From an uncultured Acidimicrobiales bacterium (GTDB lineage Bacteria > Actinomycetota > Acidimicrobiia > Acidimicrobiales > SZUA-35): 48,823 nt of DNA. The number at the start of each line of letters is the position of its first letter. Position 1 is the first letter of the stretch. Below are positions 38,955 to 47,771 of the stretch, in pieces. The stretch spans positions 1 to 48,823 of the forward strand of contig CALGOA010000119.1 in assembly GCA_937958015.1 (NCBI GenBank), in the 5' to 3' direction. Below the pieces are notes generated by a model. It did not search any database. It saw nothing but the letters and a program-made list of their open reading frames with translations, and had not been told where the DNA came from. Position numbers and translations under genes: made by a program.

Positions 38955-39909
38955 AGGTGTTCACCTCCCGCTCATCGACGTGCGCCGCCCAGGTCCGCCG
39001 GATACCTTCGCTCACGCTGACGGTCGGTTTGTATCCGGTGACCTCGTTCAACGCATCAATACTGGCGTAGGAGTGGGTCACGTCACCGGGTCGGTTCGGA
39101 CCATGTTCCAGAAGAAGCGGGGCACCGTTGAGCGCCTCGATCTCGCTCAGGATCTCGAGCAGGGTGCGACCTGTTCCGCACGCCAGGTTGAACGCTCGAC
39201 CGGCAATACTCCCATTCGACGACGTTGCTGCCGCGACGATTCCCGCAATGTTGTTATCGATATATGTGAAGTCGCGAGACTGGGTGCCATCGCCGTGGAC
39301 CACGATCGGTTCATGGCGTTTAGCCCAGTCAATGAATTTCGGGATGGCGGCGGCATAGAGATGGTTTGCTTTCTGGCGAGGCCCGAAAACGTTGAAGAAC
39401 CGCAGGCGAATCGTCTCCAGTGAGTACAGCTCGTGGAACAGTCGGCAATACTCCTCCCCCATTGCTTTGGTCATGGCATAGGGCGACAAGACCTGCCCCT
39501 CATGACCTTCCCGCTTCGGCAGGCTGGGGTTATCGCCGTAGACCGACGACGATGACGCATAGATGAATCGTCTTACCTGATGGTCTCGTGCACTGACCAG
39601 CGCATTGAGCGTGCCGGTTGCGTTGACATCGTGCGTTGTCGTCGGGTCATCGATGCTCCTGGGCACCGAACCAAGTGCGCCAAGGTGCACCACAACGTCA
39701 ACCCCGACCATGCTCTTGTCGATATCGGTCGAGTTGCGGAGGTCGCCGCTGATGAACTCCACGCTGTCGATCGACGCGGCGAGGTTGTTGATGTCGCCAG
39801 TGCTGAGGTTGTCAAGAACCCGGACCCGAGCTCCATCGGAGACAAGTCGGTCCACGAGGTGGCTGCCGATGAACCCGGCGCCGCCGGTAACTAAGTACGT
39901 GTCGACCAT
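38944..39909 (-). CDS. NAD-dependent UDP-sugar 4-epimerase (SDR family, WbpP/TviC-like)
   Basis: MVDTYLVTGGAGFIGSHLVDRLVSDGARVRVLDNLSTG...IYASSSSVYGDNPSLPKREGHEGQVLSPYAMTKAMGEEYC...RFFNVFGPRQ. Confidence 0.9.
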   Translation of the reverse strand: MVDTYLVTGGAGFIGSHLVDRLVSDGARVRVLDNLSTGDINNLAASIDSVEFISGDLRNSTDIDKSMVGVDVVVHLGALGSVPRSIDDPTTTHDVNATGTLNALVSARDHQVRRFIYASSSSVYGDNPSLPKREGHEGQVLSPYAMTKAMGEEYCRLFHELYSLETIRLRFFNVFGPRQKANHLYAAAIPKFIDWAKRHEPIVVHGDGTQSRDFTYIDNNIAGIVAAATSSNGSIAGRAFNLACGTGRTLLEILSEIEALNGAPLLLEHGPNRPGDVTHSYASIDALNEVTGYKPTVSVSEGIRRTWAAHVDEREVNTYAF

Positions 39910-40137
39910 ACTAACTTCCTCCACACCCATCGCTGAGAACGCTCCTCGTCGACGGCCTTCCAGTCCCCTCAAAATCACATGTTCAACATGCTTGTCCATC
40001 GGTCTGTCCCACCCCGTTGTTGAGGAAACGCGATCGACTTTCCCGCAACCGCTTGACTGCATGCGATACTTCTGCGACACGGACTCGGAACCGCCCTGTT
40101 GCAGCAGACAGGTCGAAAGCGAGCCTCAGGAGGCACA

Positions 40138-41424
40138 GTGGAAACTGCACGTAACAAGACACTCGCAGAATCGAAGATCGTCGTCGTAGGGCAGGGATAC
40201 GTCGGACTCCCTCTCGCAGTGCGGGCGGTCGAGGTTGGCTACAGCGTCACCGGCTACGACATCGACCAAGGCCGCATCTCTCGTCTCCAGAACGGTGACT
40301 CATTCATCGAGGACGTCCCCCAGGATGTCCTGAAAGCGGCATTTGAGAGCGGTCGATTCAGTGTTTCGGACCAACTGTCCGCCGTCGAGGGTTTCGACAT
40401 CGCCGTGATCACCGTGCCTACTCCTCTTCGCGACGGGGCCCCAGACCTCAGCTACATCGAGAGCTCCGGTAGCGATCTCGCAAGATTCATCCGACCTGGC
40501 GCCACGGTGATCCTGGAATCAACGACGTACCCCGGCACCACCGAAGAACTGCTAGTGCCGATTCTCGAGGCGGGTTCCGGACTGAAGTCCGGGGTTGACT
40601 TCCACGTCGGCTACAGCCCCGAACGAATCGATCCCGGTAATCTGGTCTACCGATTCGAGAACACCCCGAAGGTTGTCTCGGGAACGACACCAGAGGCACT
40701 CGTCATCGTCGAGGACTTCTACAACCATCTCGTCACCCAAGCGGTGCCCGTCCCTACCACGAGAGAAGCCGAGCTCACCAAGCTGCTGGAGAACACCTTC
40801 CGACACGTCAACATCGCTCTAATGAACGAGATGGCAATGTTCGCAGCAGAACTCGACATCGACATCTGGGCCGCGATCGAAGCAGCAAACACCAAGCCAT
40901 TCGGTTTCATGAAGTTCACACCGGGTCCCGGAGTCGGTGGACATTGCCTTCCGATCGACCCCAGCTATTTGAGCTGGCAGGTCAAGCAGTCACTCGGCCA
41001 TTCTTTCCGGTTCGTAGAGTTGGCCAACGACATCAACGAACACATGCCCGACCACGTGGTCTCACGTATCGGTCGGATCCTCAACGATGCCGAGCGAAGC
41101 ATCAAGGGCTCAAAGCTGCTGCTACTCGGACTCGCATACAAACCCAATAGCGGCGACTCACGAGAAACACCGGTTCGCCCGATCGCCGATCAGCTCCAAG
41201 AGCTCGGCGCCCATGTCTCGTGTGCCGATAGCTGGGTCGACCCGGCCCATTTCCCCGCCGATCTCGAGCGGGTAGAAGTGACGGCCGAAACCCTCGCTGG
41301 GGCAGATTTGGTCATCATGCTGACCAACCACCGTGATTTCGATCTCGAGATGATCGAGACCCATGCCAAGGCAATCTTCGATACCCGCAACACCATGTTC
41401 GGCCCGAAGGTGACTCGCTTATAG
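40138..41424 (+). CDS. UDP-N-acetylhexosamine/UDP-sugar 6-dehydrogenase (WbpA/TviB-like)
   Basis: KIVVVGQGYVGLPLAVRAVEVGYSVTGYDID...FHVGYSPERIDPGN...ELTKLLENTFRHVNIALMNEMAMFAAELDIDIW...FTPGPGVGGHCLPIDPSYLSW; GTG start with RBS AGGAGG. Confidence 0.93.
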   Translation: METARNKTLAESKIVVVGQGYVGLPLAVRAVEVGYSVTGYDIDQGRISRLQNGDSFIEDVPQDVLKAAFESGRFSVSDQLSAVEGFDIAVITVPTPLRDGAPDLSYIESSGSDLARFIRPGATVILESTTYPGTTEELLVPILEAGSGLKSGVDFHVGYSPERIDPGNLVYRFENTPKVVSGTTPEALVIVEDFYNHLVTQAVPVPTTREAELTKLLENTFRHVNIALMNEMAMFAAELDIDIWAAIEAANTKPFGFMKFTPGPGVGGHCLPIDPSYLSWQVKQSLGHSFRFVELANDINEHMPDHVVSRIGRILNDAERSIKGSKLLLLGLAYKPNSGDSRETPVRPIADQLQELGAHVSCADSWVDPAHFPADLERVEVTAETLAGADLVIMLTNHRDFDLEMIETHAKAIFDTRNTMFGPKVTRL

Positions 41425-41431
41425 ATATCGG

Positions 41432-42058
41432 CTAGGAGCCTGCGGGCTCCGCCTCAAACGAGAGGGTCACGGAGGCTGAAACGGTCTGGCTGGCAGGATC
41501 GACCGCGTCTTCCATTTCCATGCTCGTCATCCGGCGCGCCATTCGAGGACCGCCCTGGACTCGTCCGGCGCCTTCAGCGAGCACTGTGAGCCGCCCCAGC
41601 GTCAGGCCTGCAGCGGTAGCGTAGCTCTGTGCTTTGCGCCGAGCCGACGCAACGGCGCCTTCTCTGGCAACATCATGCGCCGGGTTCGCCTCATCGACGA
41701 TCCAATGCGGGCCGTTGATGTTCACATCCGTTGCCTCGGTCACCGACTCGACGAGACCGTACGCCTGTTCCGGCTCGCGCACCGTGCACGTCACCGTGAT
41801 CTGTGCCTCCCAGCCGAGGAAGGTTTCGACCTCGTTGTGCCAACGGGTTCGACGATGAAGGTTGGAATGCTGGGCACCACGATCCCGTTCGGCGACCCCG
41901 CCATCGTCGAGCAGCTGGATGATCGCAGCCGTGATCCGTTTCGCACTCGCCAACGCAGCACGTGAGGTGGCTTCGACGGCGTTCGCATGGAAGCTGAGCG
42001 ATGCAAAGTCTGGATCCGCCTCAGCGGTGCCGGTCCCCGTCACGTCGATGGTGGTCAT
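41432..42058 (-). CDS. SIMPL-domain (DUF541) protein
   Basis: MTTIDVTGTGTAEADPDFASLSFHANAVEATSRAALASAKRITAAII...AQITVTCTVREPEQAYGLVESV...ASVTLSFEAE. Confidence 0.88.
   Translation of the reverse strand: MTTIDVTGTGTAEADPDFASLSFHANAVEATSRAALASAKRITAAIIQLLDDGGVAERDRGAQHSNLHRRTRWHNEVETFLGWEAQITVTCTVREPEQAYGLVESVTEATDVNINGPHWIVDEANPAHDVAREGAVASARRKAQSYATAAGLTLGRLTVLAEGAGRVQGGPRMARRMTSMEMEDAVDPASQTVSASVTLSFEAEPAGS
41435..41450. terminator. Short hairpin between convergent genes, weak terminator candidate
   Basis: GGAGCC-TGCG-GGCTCC perfect 6-bp stem immediately inside the end of the SIMPL gene; downstream of the dehydrogenase stop. Confidence 0.35.
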
Positions 42059-42267
42059 TCCTCGACACTACTGGCCAGCGCCGTAGCCGAATAGCTCGAC
42101 TCTCGGGCGAAGGCCACCAACGACTCCGGCTCGTTCCGAAATCCTTTGGAAGTCCCGTCCGGCCAACTGTTCTCGCAGGCCGGGTGGGCCGTCCGGCCCA
42201 GAAACCAGGCCGACGGACAGCGCCTTTGCCCTATCCGGAGCCCACCGTGACAAATAGCGTTGGCGCT

Positions 42268-43869
42268 ATGGAACCCGACATGGACGAGCGCCTCGATCTC
42301 GGTCACTACATCGCCATCCTGCGACGCCGCTGGTTGTGGCTGCTGGCGCCGATCCTCATCGTCACCGGGCTCTCGGCTGCGCTCAACCTGAGTCAACCCG
42401 ACACCTTCTCCAGTCGAGCCCGGGTCCTTCTTACCGCCAGCGACGCTGGACAGGTGCTCGAGGGTGGGGTTGTAAACCCCGGCATTGCGAACCGGGAACT
42501 CGAAAACGAGATCGCATTCGCCAACAGCGACGTCGTGAAGGCGCTCGTAGTCGAAGAACTTGGATCGTTTCCCGACGGGTTGCGGGTCAGCAGCACCGAC
42601 AGCGCCGACGTCCTACAGTTCAGCGCCGCGGCACCTACCGCCGAATTGGCAGCCGAACGGGCCAACGTCTGGGCCAACGCCTTCGTGCAAGCCAAACAGG
42701 AACAAGCCATCGGCAGCACTCGTGATCTGATCGCAACCTTCCGAGGCAATCTCGACGAACTCGGCACAAATAGGGAAGAGCTCCGGAGCGATCTGAACCG
42801 GATCGAGGATGATCTTGCAGTTGCGACGGACCCGGCTCAAATCTCACAGCTCGAACGTGATCGGGATCGCGAAGAACGTCGGATCCAGTTCCAGATCGAC
42901 CTCATCGATACCGAGGTCGCAGCCATCACACGTGGCATCACCGAACTCAGCATCAACGGCGAACTGATCGCAACCGGGAATATTCAGGTCACTCAGGTGG
43001 CGTCGGTTCCGCTGAACCGAACCAACTCCCCGCTCTACCAGAGTCTCATTCTCGGCATTTTCGCCGGCACGATGTTGGGCGTCGGAGCGGCGTTTCTGCG
43101 AAACAGCCTGGATCAGGCCATCAAGTCAAGCTCTGACATCAATGCCATGGGACTTCCGGTCCTCGGTTCCATCCCCCGTCCAGCCCGCGACGTACGCGAA
43201 TCGATGGACCGAGTGCTTGCCGATCACCCCCATTCGCCTCAGGCGGAAGGAATTCTGGAGATCCGAGCCTCGTTGCAGTATCTGGCGATGAGCCAGGACC
43301 TCACCTCGATCCTTGTCACCAGCGCCAACGCCGGCGAAGGCAAGACCGTGACCACGGCAAACCTCGCGCTTTCGATGGCGTATCTGGATCAGGTCACGCT
43401 TGCGGCCGACGTCGACCTGCGCCGACCGCGTCTCCACGCCACCTTCGGGCACAACCGAACACCCGGCCTTGTCGACCACTTCCTGAGCGACATCCCCATG
43501 GAGGACCTCGTTCACCACGAGTCCGATCTCAGCCCTAACCTCTACTTCGTTGCGGCCGGCACCGCAACCGCTCGACCTGGTGACGTGCTCGCAACACAAC
43601 AATTCCTCAACACTCTGATGACGCTTGAGAAGCAAGCAGACGTCGTCCTGATGGATGGTCCGCCGGTTCTTCCGGTGGCGGATCCACAGGCTCTCGCTCG
43701 TTCTGCCGATGCCGCTGTCCTCTGCGTTCGTGCCGGCAAAACCCGCAAGAACGACGTCAAGGCTGCAATCGACAAGCTCAACAAAGCTGGGGCCAACGTG
43801 GTCGGCGTCGTACTCACCGACGTACCGAAGGACCGTTCGTACCGTCAGTACGAGCAGGAGTTCAACTAG
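42268..43869 (+). CDS. Wzz/Wzc-type chain-length determinant fused to BY-kinase-like ATPase
   Basis: MEPDMDERLDLGHYIAILRRRWLWLLAPILIVTGLSAALNLSQP (Wzz), ILVTSANAGEGKTVTTANLALSMAYLDQVTLAADVDLRRPRLHATFG (Walker A/A'), DVVLMDGPPVLPVADPQALA (Walker B). Confidence 0.92.
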   Translation: MEPDMDERLDLGHYIAILRRRWLWLLAPILIVTGLSAALNLSQPDTFSSRARVLLTASDAGQVLEGGVVNPGIANRELENEIAFANSDVVKALVVEELGSFPDGLRVSSTDSADVLQFSAAAPTAELAAERANVWANAFVQAKQEQAIGSTRDLIATFRGNLDELGTNREELRSDLNRIEDDLAVATDPAQISQLERDRDREERRIQFQIDLIDTEVAAITRGITELSINGELIATGNIQVTQVASVPLNRTNSPLYQSLILGIFAGTMLGVGAAFLRNSLDQAIKSSSDINAMGLPVLGSIPRPARDVRESMDRVLADHPHSPQAEGILEIRASLQYLAMSQDLTSILVTSANAGEGKTVTTANLALSMAYLDQVTLAADVDLRRPRLHATFGHNRTPGLVDHFLSDIPMEDLVHHESDLSPNLYFVAAGTATARPGDVLATQQFLNTLMTLEKQADVVLMDGPPVLPVADPQALARSADAAVLCVRAGKTRKNDVKAAIDKLNKAGANVVGVVLTDVPKDRSYRQYEQEFN

Positions 43870-44035
43870 TGGTCTGTTGCGGAATTAGTTTGACGGTCAG
43901 GGCGACTCAGGGGCGTCGATGGCGAGGACGCAGGATTTCCGCCTCCTCGTAAGCGGAATCGGGAATTCGAGGACGAAGCAAGCGGCGTTCCTGGTCGTCC
44001 TGAACGTGTGAAATCATTTCTGCGACAGACCACTA
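43867..44035. mobile_element. MITE-like non-autonomous element (Tc1/mariner-IS630 style) with TA target duplication
   Basis: Element 43869-44033 (165 bp) begins GTGGTCTGTTGCGGAATTAGTTT and its end reverse-complemented reads GTGGTCTGTCGCAGAAATGATTT. Flanked by TA (43867-43868 and 44034-44035) within CTAG at both ends. No transposase inside. Confidence 0.8.
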
Positions 44036-44050
44036 GACACTCCCGTTGGC

Positions 44051-44905
44051 CTAGCCGGCGTGGTTCAACTCAGCGGAAACCTCAGCCAGCGCCTCGCGCC
44101 AGCTGCGCAGACGCACCCCGTATGTCTGGTAGATCTTGGATGAATCGAGTCGACTATTCGGCGGGCGTACCGCCTTGGTGGGAAACTCCGTCGTGGTCAA
44201 TTTCTTGATCGTCGGCGATCGAGGCGGGTCCATGAGGGCAATCGACTCCGCAGCCAGATCCCACCAACTGGCATCGTCGGGCGCAGCCAAATGGAATACA
44301 CCGGGCTCACCAGCACCCTGAGCAGCGATCTGAGTAATCGCAGCTGCGATGTCGGCGGCAGCGGTAGGGCATCCGAATTGATCGGCAACAACGCCGAGCT
44401 CGTCCCGTTCGGATGCCAGGCGTCGCATGGTGGCTACGAAGTTCGGCCGAAGGGCACCGTAGACCCAGGACGTCCGAAGAACGATCGATCGTGACGACTC
44501 CAGCGCAGCCAGCTCGCCGGCTCGTTTGGTCAGGCCGTAAACACCGGTGGGCGACGGGGCATCGTCCTCGGTGTACCAGCCATCTTTCAGCCCATCGAAG
44601 ACGTAGTCGGTTGACACATGAATAAGGGTCGCCCCCAGGTCGTCGGCAATGGTCGCGAGGTGAGCAACACCCTTTACGTTGATCGCCATCGCCCGTTCCG
44701 GTTCGTCCTCGGCCCGGTCGACTGCCGTGTACGCAGCAGCGTTAACGATCACATCGGGCCGGAAGCCGGCGGCGGCCACGACATCGTCGAAGTTCGTGAT
44801 GTCGAGCGCACCACGGACGGCCAACATGCGCTCGGTTTCGCCCCAATCAACACGACCGAGTTCCAGACCCAGTTGTCCTGCGGCGCCGGTGATCAAGACC
44901 CTCAT
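44051..44905 (-). CDS. rfbD: dTDP-4-dehydrorhamnose reductase
   Basis: MRVLITGAAGQLGLELGRVDW...VIVNAAAYTAVDRAEDEPERAMAINVKGVAHLA...LIHVSTDYVFDGLKDGWYTEDDAPSPTGVYGLTKRAGE. Confidence 0.93.
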   Translation of the reverse strand: MRVLITGAAGQLGLELGRVDWGETERMLAVRGALDITNFDDVVAAAGFRPDVIVNAAAYTAVDRAEDEPERAMAINVKGVAHLATIADDLGATLIHVSTDYVFDGLKDGWYTEDDAPSPTGVYGLTKRAGELAALESSRSIVLRTSWVYGALRPNFVATMRRLASERDELGVVADQFGCPTAAADIAAAITQIAAQGAGEPGVFHLAAPDDASWWDLAAESIALMDPPRSPTIKKLTTTEFPTKAVRPPNSRLDSSKIYQTYGVRLRSWREALAEVSAELNHAG

Positions 44906-45459
44906 GTGAACAGGCCTGCGAAGTCGCCGAAGCCGTCGAGCGTGGGGGCATTTTGGTCCTTCTCAGAGAGGACGGCATCCCCCGCTTCCACCGGCCATTC
45001 GATACCCAGCCCGGGATCATTCCAGAGGATCCCGCGATCTGCGTCGGGGTCGTAGTAGCCGGTCACCTTGTAGGAGATCATGCTGTCGGCTTCGAGCGTG
45101 CAGAATCCGTGGGCGAAGCCCACCGGAACCCACAGTTGGTTCCCGGTGGCCTGATCCAATCGCACCGCCACATGGTCTCCAAACGTTGCTGAGCCGTGGC
45201 GGATATCGACGGCCACATCGAGAATCGCACCCTTCGGGCACCGCACCAATTTTCCCTGTCCGGACCCTCCGATCTGAAAGTGGAGGCCGCGCACCGTACC
45301 GACCTGAGCTGACAAGCTTTCGTTGTCCTGCACAAAGACCTCATCGATACCGAGGTCCCGATATCGCTCCTGGTTGTACAGCTCGGCAAAGTAGCCCCGT
45401 TCGTCGCCGAAGCGCCTCGGCGTGAACTGAATAACGCCGTCAATGCTGTCCTGTCTCAT
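44902..45459 (-). CDS. rfbC: dTDP-4-dehydrorhamnose 3,5-epimerase
   Basis: GVIQFTPRRFGDERGYFAELYNQERY...FVQDNESLSAQVGTVRGLHFQ...KLVRCPKGAILDVAVDIRHGSATFGDHVAVRLD...WVPVGFAHGFCTLEADSMISYKVTGYYDPDADRGILWNDPGLGIEWP. Confidence 0.95.
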   Translation of the reverse strand: MRQDSIDGVIQFTPRRFGDERGYFAELYNQERYRDLGIDEVFVQDNESLSAQVGTVRGLHFQIGGSGQGKLVRCPKGAILDVAVDIRHGSATFGDHVAVRLDQATGNQLWVPVGFAHGFCTLEADSMISYKVTGYYDPDADRGILWNDPGLGIEWPVEAGDAVLSEKDQNAPTLDGFGDFAGLFT

Positions 45460-45602
45460 AACCCAATCATGGCGGGACTAGGCGTTGATTCAGCGGACCG
45501 GGTCAGCACGACCGGTACGAGCGCGAGGGCTGCTCGGCCTAGTCAGCCATCGGCGATTCGCTCATGACGGTCCAGGAGCGGTTTCGTTATCGTTGTCGAA
45601 CG

Positions 45603-46715
45603 ATGAGCGGAACGTCAACGACGAAACGGGTGGCGTTCTTCCTCCCGTCTATGGACACCGGCGGCGCCGAACGGGTGACGCTGAATCTGCTCACGGCTCT
45701 TGCCGACGACCCATCGATCGAGTTGGACCTCGTGCTCGTCCACCGTCGGGGTGGATACCTCGACCAGGTTCCTCAGAACGTGAGGATCATCGACCTCGGC
45801 GCGGCTCGAATCATCGCCGGCGGATTGCCGCTGGCCCGATATCTACGCACCCACCAACCCGACGTTCTCTTGTCGGCCTTGGTTACCGCAAACATCGTGG
45901 CGGTCGGCGCCGCGGCCCTCGCCCGGTTCAAGGGACGCCTCGTCGTCGCAGAACACAACGACTTCGAAACGGCTCTGTCGAATGCAACCAACCGGCGAGC
46001 CAAGGTAGCGCCCGCTCTCATCCGTCGGACCTACCCGCGAGCCGATGCGGTCATCGCGGTGAGCAGGGGTGTTGCCAAGGGCTTAACCTCATCGGTCGGG
46101 CTGGCCAACAACCTCGTGACGGTCGTGCCGAACCCGGTGATCACACCCGACGTTCGGGCCAAGGTCAGCGAGGAACCCGACCACCCCTGGTTCACCGATG
46201 GTGGCGATCCGATCATTCTCGCGGTCGGCCGACTGCAACCGCAGAAGAACTTTCCACTCCTCCTTAAGGCAATGGCCGTGGTCAACCGGTCCATGCCGGC
46301 TCGGCTCGTCATCTTCGGCGAAGGCGACGAGCGGGAAGACCTCCAAACCCTGACCGCCAAACTCGGCCTGGAACACCGGGTCGACCTGGCCGGAGTGACC
46401 ACGAACCCCTACGCCGCAATGCGTTGCGCTCACATGCTGGTGATGTCGTCCAAATACGAGGGCCTCCCCACTGTTTTGATCGAGGCCTTGTTTTGCGGCA
46501 CAGCCGTGATTTCCACGGACTGTCCTTCCGGCCCCAACGAGATCCTGAAAAACGGAACGTATGGGACACTGGTGCCACTGGACGACGTCGACACTCTGGC
46601 CGAAGCCATCTGCACTCAGCTTGAGCAGGCCCGATCCGCCCAACCCGACGAATCCTGGTTGCCGTACACCCAGGACGTGGTACTCGAGCAGTATCGGCGC
46701 TTGCTCGGAGTCTGA
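45603..46715 (+). CDS. GT4-type glycosyltransferase
   Basis: RVAFFLPSMDTGGAERVTLNLLTALADD...ILAVGRLQPQKNFPLLLKAMAVVN..ARLVIFGEGDEREDLQ...VMSSKYEGLPTVLIEALFCGTAVISTDCPSGPNEIL; alternative upstream start 45564. Confidence 0.93.
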   Translation: MSGTSTTKRVAFFLPSMDTGGAERVTLNLLTALADDPSIELDLVLVHRRGGYLDQVPQNVRIIDLGAARIIAGGLPLARYLRTHQPDVLLSALVTANIVAVGAAALARFKGRLVVAEHNDFETALSNATNRRAKVAPALIRRTYPRADAVIAVSRGVAKGLTSSVGLANNLVTVVPNPVITPDVRAKVSEEPDHPWFTDGGDPIILAVGRLQPQKNFPLLLKAMAVVNRSMPARLVIFGEGDEREDLQTLTAKLGLEHRVDLAGVTTNPYAAMRCAHMLVMSSKYEGLPTVLIEALFCGTAVISTDCPSGPNEILKNGTYGTLVPLDDVDTLAEAICTQLEQARSAQPDESWLPYTQDVVLEQYRRLLGV

Positions 46716-46724
46716 GCGGTCCGG

Positions 46725-47633
46725 TCAGTGCTTGAAGAGGGCGTTCTTGACCATCTCGTGAATGCCCTGCTGGTGCACTTTGGCCTGATCCTCGCGGTAT
46801 TTGAGGACGGTGCCCAACGTGGCCGCCACGGTGTCGTCGTCCAACTCCATCCGACCCAGAGCGGCGAGTGACAGGCTCCAGTCGATCGTCTCGGCGATTC
46901 CGGGCGGCTTGTACAACCCGAACCCCCGCATCGCTTCGGTCATCGCTGACACCTGACGCGCCAGCGAATCGCTCACACCGGGGGCCCGAAGTTTGACGAT
47001 CTCCACCTCCCGCTCGAACGATGGATGTTCGACCCAGTGGTAGAGACACCGACGCTTCAACGCATCATGGACGTCGCGGGTTCGATTCGAGGTGAGGATC
47101 ACGATCGGGGGACGGTCCGCCTTGATCGTGCCGATCTCGGGGATCGAGATCGAGTAGTCGCTGAGCGCTTCCAACAGGAACGCCTCGAACTCGTCGTCGG
47201 CCCGGTCGATCTCGTCGATCAGCAGTATCGGTCGTGGTCCCTCAATCGGGCTGAGAGCTTCGAGCAACGGCCGCCGAATGAGGAACCGCGGATCGTAGAG
47301 TTCGTTCTCGAGTTCTTCCACTCCGGCGTCGGTGGCCCTCCCGGTGGCTTCAGCGGTACGAAGGTGGAGAAGCTGACGGGCGTAGTCCCATTCGTACACG
47401 GCCTGACCAGCGTCGATTCCATCGTGGCATTGCAGGCGGATCAAGGGCCCACCGGTCCATCGACTCAGCACCTTGGCCACTTCGGTTTTACCAACGCCAG
47501 CCTCTCCCTCGAGAAACAGCGGTCGCTCCAACGCGAGTGCCAGAAATATGCTGGTCGCAAGGCCCGTGTCGGCAAGGTAGTCATGCGCCGCCAGCGCTTC
47601 CTCAACAGCCTCAACAGTGCCCGCATCAACCAT
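46725..47633 (-). CDS. MoxR-family AAA+ ATPase
   Basis: MVDAGTVEAVEEALAAHDYLADTGLATSIFLALALERPLFLEGEAGVGKTEVAKVLSRW...RPILLIDEIDRADDEFEAFLLEALSDYSISIPEIG...PIVILTSNRTRDVHDALKRRCLYHWVEHP. Confidence 0.93.
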   Translation of the reverse strand: MVDAGTVEAVEEALAAHDYLADTGLATSIFLALALERPLFLEGEAGVGKTEVAKVLSRWTGGPLIRLQCHDGIDAGQAVYEWDYARQLLHLRTAEATGRATDAGVEELENELYDPRFLIRRPLLEALSPIEGPRPILLIDEIDRADDEFEAFLLEALSDYSISIPEIGTIKADRPPIVILTSNRTRDVHDALKRRCLYHWVEHPSFEREVEIVKLRAPGVSDSLARQVSAMTEAMRGFGLYKPPGIAETIDWSLSLAALGRMELDDDTVAATLGTVLKYREDQAKVHQQGIHEMVKNALFKH

Positions 47634-47654
47634 TCCGACAGGGTAATAGCAGGT

Positions 47655-47670
47655 CGGGCAATGTTGCCCG
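47655..47670. promoter_or_regulatory. Candidate operator: 16-bp perfect inverted repeat in divergent intergenic region
   Basis: CGGGCAA-TG-TTGCCCG between moxR start (47633) and the secreted protein start (47772). Confidence 0.4.
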
Positions 47671-47771
47671 GTCGGCCCCGAGAGGCATGGCGATATGGCG
47701 GCGCCACATGTACCTTCGGGACCGTAGACGTGAGTGGTGAGACGCTCACCGTGATTGTGGCGAGGACCCAA

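Noticed and set aside
43867-43869. Possibility that the MITE truncated the BY-kinase C-terminus
   Set aside because: Removing the element and one TA restores TTCAAC-TAG, so the same stop codon existed before insertion.
44051-45459. Incomplete dTDP-rhamnose pathway as an anomaly
   Set aside because: rfbA/rfbB are often encoded elsewhere in the genome; absence from a window is not informative.
45485-46267. 260-aa + strand ORF overlapping the GT4 gene at 45603
   Set aside because: Arg/Pro/Gly-rich frame-shifted shadow of a clear GT4 protein.
46309-47049. 246-aa - strand ORF overlapping GT4 and moxR
   Set aside because: Out-of-frame with the MoxR coding sequence; no domain recognised.
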